Shown one piece after another: positions 61,586 to 64,000 of a DNA stretch of 64,000 nucleotides. This stretch comes from Ditylenchus dipsaci (taxonomy: Eukaryota; Nematoda; Chromadorea; Rhabditida; Anguinidae): positions 1 through 64,000 of the forward strand of contig SADC01000118.1 in assembly GCA_004194705.1 (NCBI GenBank). Reading direction: 5' to 3'. Below the pieces are notes generated by a model. The model made no database searches. It was not told the origin of the DNA and saw only the letters and a program-made list of their open reading frames with translations. A program made the translations under genes and the position numbers. Positions within the stretch are counted from its first letter, which is position 1; each line of letters opens with the position of its first letter.

Positions 61586-61906
61586 TTATGATTTTTGTAA
61601 CATTTGTACACCAAAATTATCAAAACCATACCAACAATTTGCAACTACAATGCCGACTGTCAATTCGACTTCCAGTTCAATTTTGGACTGTTTACTTTTT
61701 GGCGAAGTGATCTTCGAATAAAATAGTAATGCTTGAGTCGTTTGCTCTTTTTGTCGACCATTTGATTCTTCTACACTTTTTGTGTCAACATTTGCATTTG
61801 TTAAAAGTTCTGAGTCATCTTTATTCAATCGTTTTGTCGATTGAACTAGTTTCAAGCAAAACAACAGTTCCAATAATTCAGCTGCTGGATTCTTCGGACA
61901 AGCCTG
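61586..61906 (-). CDS. Hypothetical terminal exon with hydrophobic end
   Basis: Acceptor CTCACCCAG before 61906, then about 106 codons to TAA with non-repetitive, normal composition (CPKNPAAELLELLFCLKL; TTQALLFYSKITSPKSK; LTVGIVVANCWYGF). The hydrophobic part could be a transmembrane helix. No family recognised. The upstream exon is not identified. Confidence 0.4.
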   Translation of the reverse strand, partial: QACPKNPAAELLELLFCLKLVQSTKRLNKDDSELLTNANVDTKSVEESNGRQKEQTTQALLFYSKITSPKSKQSKIELEVELTVGIVVANCWYGFDNFGVQMLQKS

Positions 61907-62159
61907 GGTGAGACCAGGTTGTAAGTGCTTCGCAAAATATGGCAGTTGCCTATTAAGGTTACTTTCTTGTCAATTTTCTTGTAATCAGAGCATTTTGGTG
62001 ATATGATTTACTATAAGCTTGGCACACAAAACAAATATATAGAAACTATCAATAGATTAAAAAAGTCATTTCCTTCTAAATATTTGTATTTAAATTTTTT
62101 GTATAAAAAACGTAACCGTACAGCTGAATAAGATAGGCTCAAAAAAGTGAAAAAGTATC

Positions 62160-62429
62160 TTGAAAAGTTCATCCTTAGTAAAGATTCCTGAAGCTGGCTC
62201 CGATTGGCAACCTTTAAAACTATCAAAAAGCCTTTTTTTTTCAAATTTTTATGCCTTTTCTTATTCAGCTGAAAAACTACACAAAACGCAAAAATCAGGC
62301 TTGCTATCAACGTTAATATGGTCAAGAGAGGATGTTAACATACAGCTAAGGATAGGCTCAGAATTTGACGCTGAACAAGATGCGTTTTGGCTTTTGAAAT
62401 TCCTTATAATTTTTGCTAGTGCTTTGTAA
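62160..62429 (+). CDS. Hypothetical coding segment
   Basis: About 89 codons preceded by CTTGAAAAG (possible acceptor), ending DAFWLLKFLIIFASAL and a stop. An overlapping minus-strand frame (62011-62325) is equally open. I prefer the plus strand because of its more ordinary composition, with little confidence. Confidence 0.25.
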   Translation: MKSSSLVKIPEAGSDWQPLKLSKSLFFSNFYAFSYSAEKLHKTQKSGLLSTLIWSREDVNIQLRIGSEFDAEQDAFWLLKFLIIFASAL

Positions 62430-62549
62430 AAAAATTAAAGTTATTATTTTTTGTCTTGGCACGAAAGCTCGAAAAATGATCGTAATTTGTGAAATTGCTC
62501 TCTAACACAAGAAAGGCGGACTGTAACTTTGACAACCTGGGGGTTTTCA

Positions 62550-64000
62550 GACCTGCTGAGCACGATGATCGCCAAATCAGACCCATAACTTGTGTGCAAT
62601 GCCCTTAATTACCCCAATTTTCAAAAACGACTCTTTGAAAAATGGACAGTTTTTTCTAAGGCTGGTGAGTAGTGAAATATCTGGCGCGGGCAGTTTCTTT
62701 TATTGCTCATAAGAAAGCCCTTTGTCTGGGCTTTCTAATGGTATGTCGTTTGCCTGCATATGAAACCATTGAAATGGAACCATATATGAAACCACATTAA
62801 ACCCGAAATTTTCTCACTTGACAAAAGTTTACTCAAGCTGCTCAAGACATGTCGTATCTCCGTTCAACTTCATTATGTTTATTCAATACCTATAGAGAAG
62901 ATCAAGAGCTACAACATAAGACAAAAATATCATGAAATTAAACAAAAGTCACTCAGAAATTAGAGGAGAAGAGGTAGACTCTGTCATGGATGGACGATTC
63001 TGGCTCCATTCCAAAAGGCCTGAAATCGACACAATTTTTTTAAAATTCGAATACTGTGAAGATGAAAAGACTCGCCAAAGTCTTGGCTATCTTTTGATAT
63101 GCAACCTGCGCACATATTGCGTTCAAAATATTGATTCTAAACTCAGTAAATTAAACCAGAATCATCCATCCATGACCAGGCTGCCAGGCCACTTCTTCAA
63201 TGCTCTCGAAAAAAAAGGAAAACAGTAACACTTGTTATGTAGCAGTGGTATCTGATGCAGTTTTTCATGCTCTATTATATGATGTTTTATTTTTTTTAAA
63301 GCCTAATAAAGTTTTGAGAAAATTACGAAACCAAGCTATAACCACCTGAATTTTCGTCCAAAAGCCCTTGGTTTTTGGTATGTTTTTGAGGTGAAATTAT
63401 TTTGGCTTGAATTTGTGATATTCGCTTGTTTCTTTGAGTCTTTGCACTGGTTCTGTCGCATTTTTTACGCTGATCATTTGGTATCTTGGAAACCAAAAAT
63501 GTTTAAAAAAAGTGGGTCATAAATAAGCCAAACCAGGTACCCTTAAAATTTCAATACCAGGAGAAAACAGCTGAGTCTATTCTTCTCCTCTAATTTCTGA
63601 GTGACTTTGTTTAATTTTTATGCTGATTTTTGCCTTATGTTGTAGCTCATGATCTTCTCTATAGGTATTGAATAAGCATAATGAAGTTGAACGGCGATAC
63701 GACATGTCTTGAGCAGCTTGAGTAGACTTTGTCAAGTGAGAAAATTTGGGTTTGATTGGTTCAAATATGTTCCATTTCAATGTTTCATATGTAGGCAAAA
63801 CGACATACCATTAGATTCCCAGACAAAGGGCTTTTTTATGAGCAAAAAAGAAAATGCCGCGCCAGATAATTTCACTGCTCACCAGCCTTAACAAAAAACT
63901 GTCCATTTTTCAAAGAGTCGTTTTGAAAAAATTGGGGTAATTAAGGGCATTGCACACAAGTTCATTGGTCTGATTTTGCGATCATCGTGCTCAGCAGGTC
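62550..64000. repeat. Large inverted duplication, arms about 430 bp, right arm cut by the window
   Basis: 62550-62985 is the inverse of 63571-64000 with scattered differences (GACCTGCTGAGCACGATGAT, TGTGCAATGCCCTTAATTAC, AAGCCCTTTGTCTGGG, CAAGACATGTCGTAT shared). The spacer is about 585 bp. The arms contain the same reading frame, better kept in the right arm (63577-63798, minus, LKWNIFEPIKPKFSHLTKST). This may be the inverted end of a transposon or a duplicated gene fragment. Confidence 0.85.
62932..63228 (+). CDS. Hypothetical protein segment spanning arm and spacer of the inverted duplication
   Basis: About 98 codons. It begins in the left arm (KSHSEIRGEE, shared with the right arm) and continues into the unique spacer (GRFWLHSKRPEIDTIFLKFE; RQSLGYLLICNLRTYC) to a TAA at 63226-63228. 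A poly(A)-like AATAAA lies at 63304. Upstream, the left arm has indels that break the matching frame. No family recognised. Confidence 0.4.
   Translation: MKLNKSHSEIRGEEVDSVMDGRFWLHSKRPEIDTIFLKFEYCEDEKTRQSLGYLLICNLRTYCVQNIDSKLSKLNQNHPSMTRLPGHFFNALEKKGKQ

Overview
This is eukaryotic DNA, AT-rich, very repeat-dense and low in genes. It is most likely from an invertebrate, and I favour a nematode. The clues are very short introns (38-54 nt) with TTTTAG/TTTCAG-like acceptors, an acceptor-like site a few bases before an initiator ATG (as expected for spliced-leader trans-splicing), nematode-style F-box proteins, an env-bearing BEL/Pao (Tas-like) retroelement and a short TTAGGC run. The species call is inference. 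No rRNA, complete tRNA, operon or CRISPR was found.

Layout. 1-16 kb: essentially all DNA-transposon remnants, mostly non-autonomous inverted-repeat elements, many nested, several with target-site duplications (TSDs) readable by eye. 16.3-24.7 kb: a minus-strand gene for a secreted or extracellular Cys-rich protein with LDL-receptor class A (LDLa) modules. 24.7-31.4 kb: repeats, including a 1.3-kb repeat found inverted at 11-12.5 kb. 31.4-44.2 kb: a minus-strand F-box/LRR gene whose eight exons join in frame to about 462 residues, with introns full of transposons. 44.2-49 kb: a mariner-like element, a broken F-box-like gene carrying a pogo-like MITE, and nested elements. 49.1-50.59 kb: the 3' part of a minus-strand gene with a tandem array of near-identical phase-1 exons. 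50.591-60.865 kb: a 10.3-kb BEL/Pao LTR retrotransposon on the minus strand (gag, protease, RT, RNase H, integrase, an unknown ORF, then an env-like ORF). 60.9-64 kb: a short word-array repeat, two hypothetical coding segments and a large inverted duplication running off the edge.

Two themes stand out. First, the small DNA elements share one architecture: short terminal inverted repeats, a TSD of 8 bp (hAT-like) or 9 bp (MULE-like), and subterminal arrays of a short word that differs from family to family. Second, reading frames in the LDLa gene, the tandem-exon gene and the retroelement are repeatedly broken by apparent one-base losses, mostly in A or T runs, while cysteines and motifs are kept. 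The two LTRs differ only by A/T indels. This suggests either consensus error from long reads or very recent decay, so the frame breaks should not be taken at face value.

Most likely to be new: the unknown ORF between pol and env of the BEL/Pao element, the shared word-array architecture of the DNA elements, and the tandem-exon gene truncated at the BEL junction.
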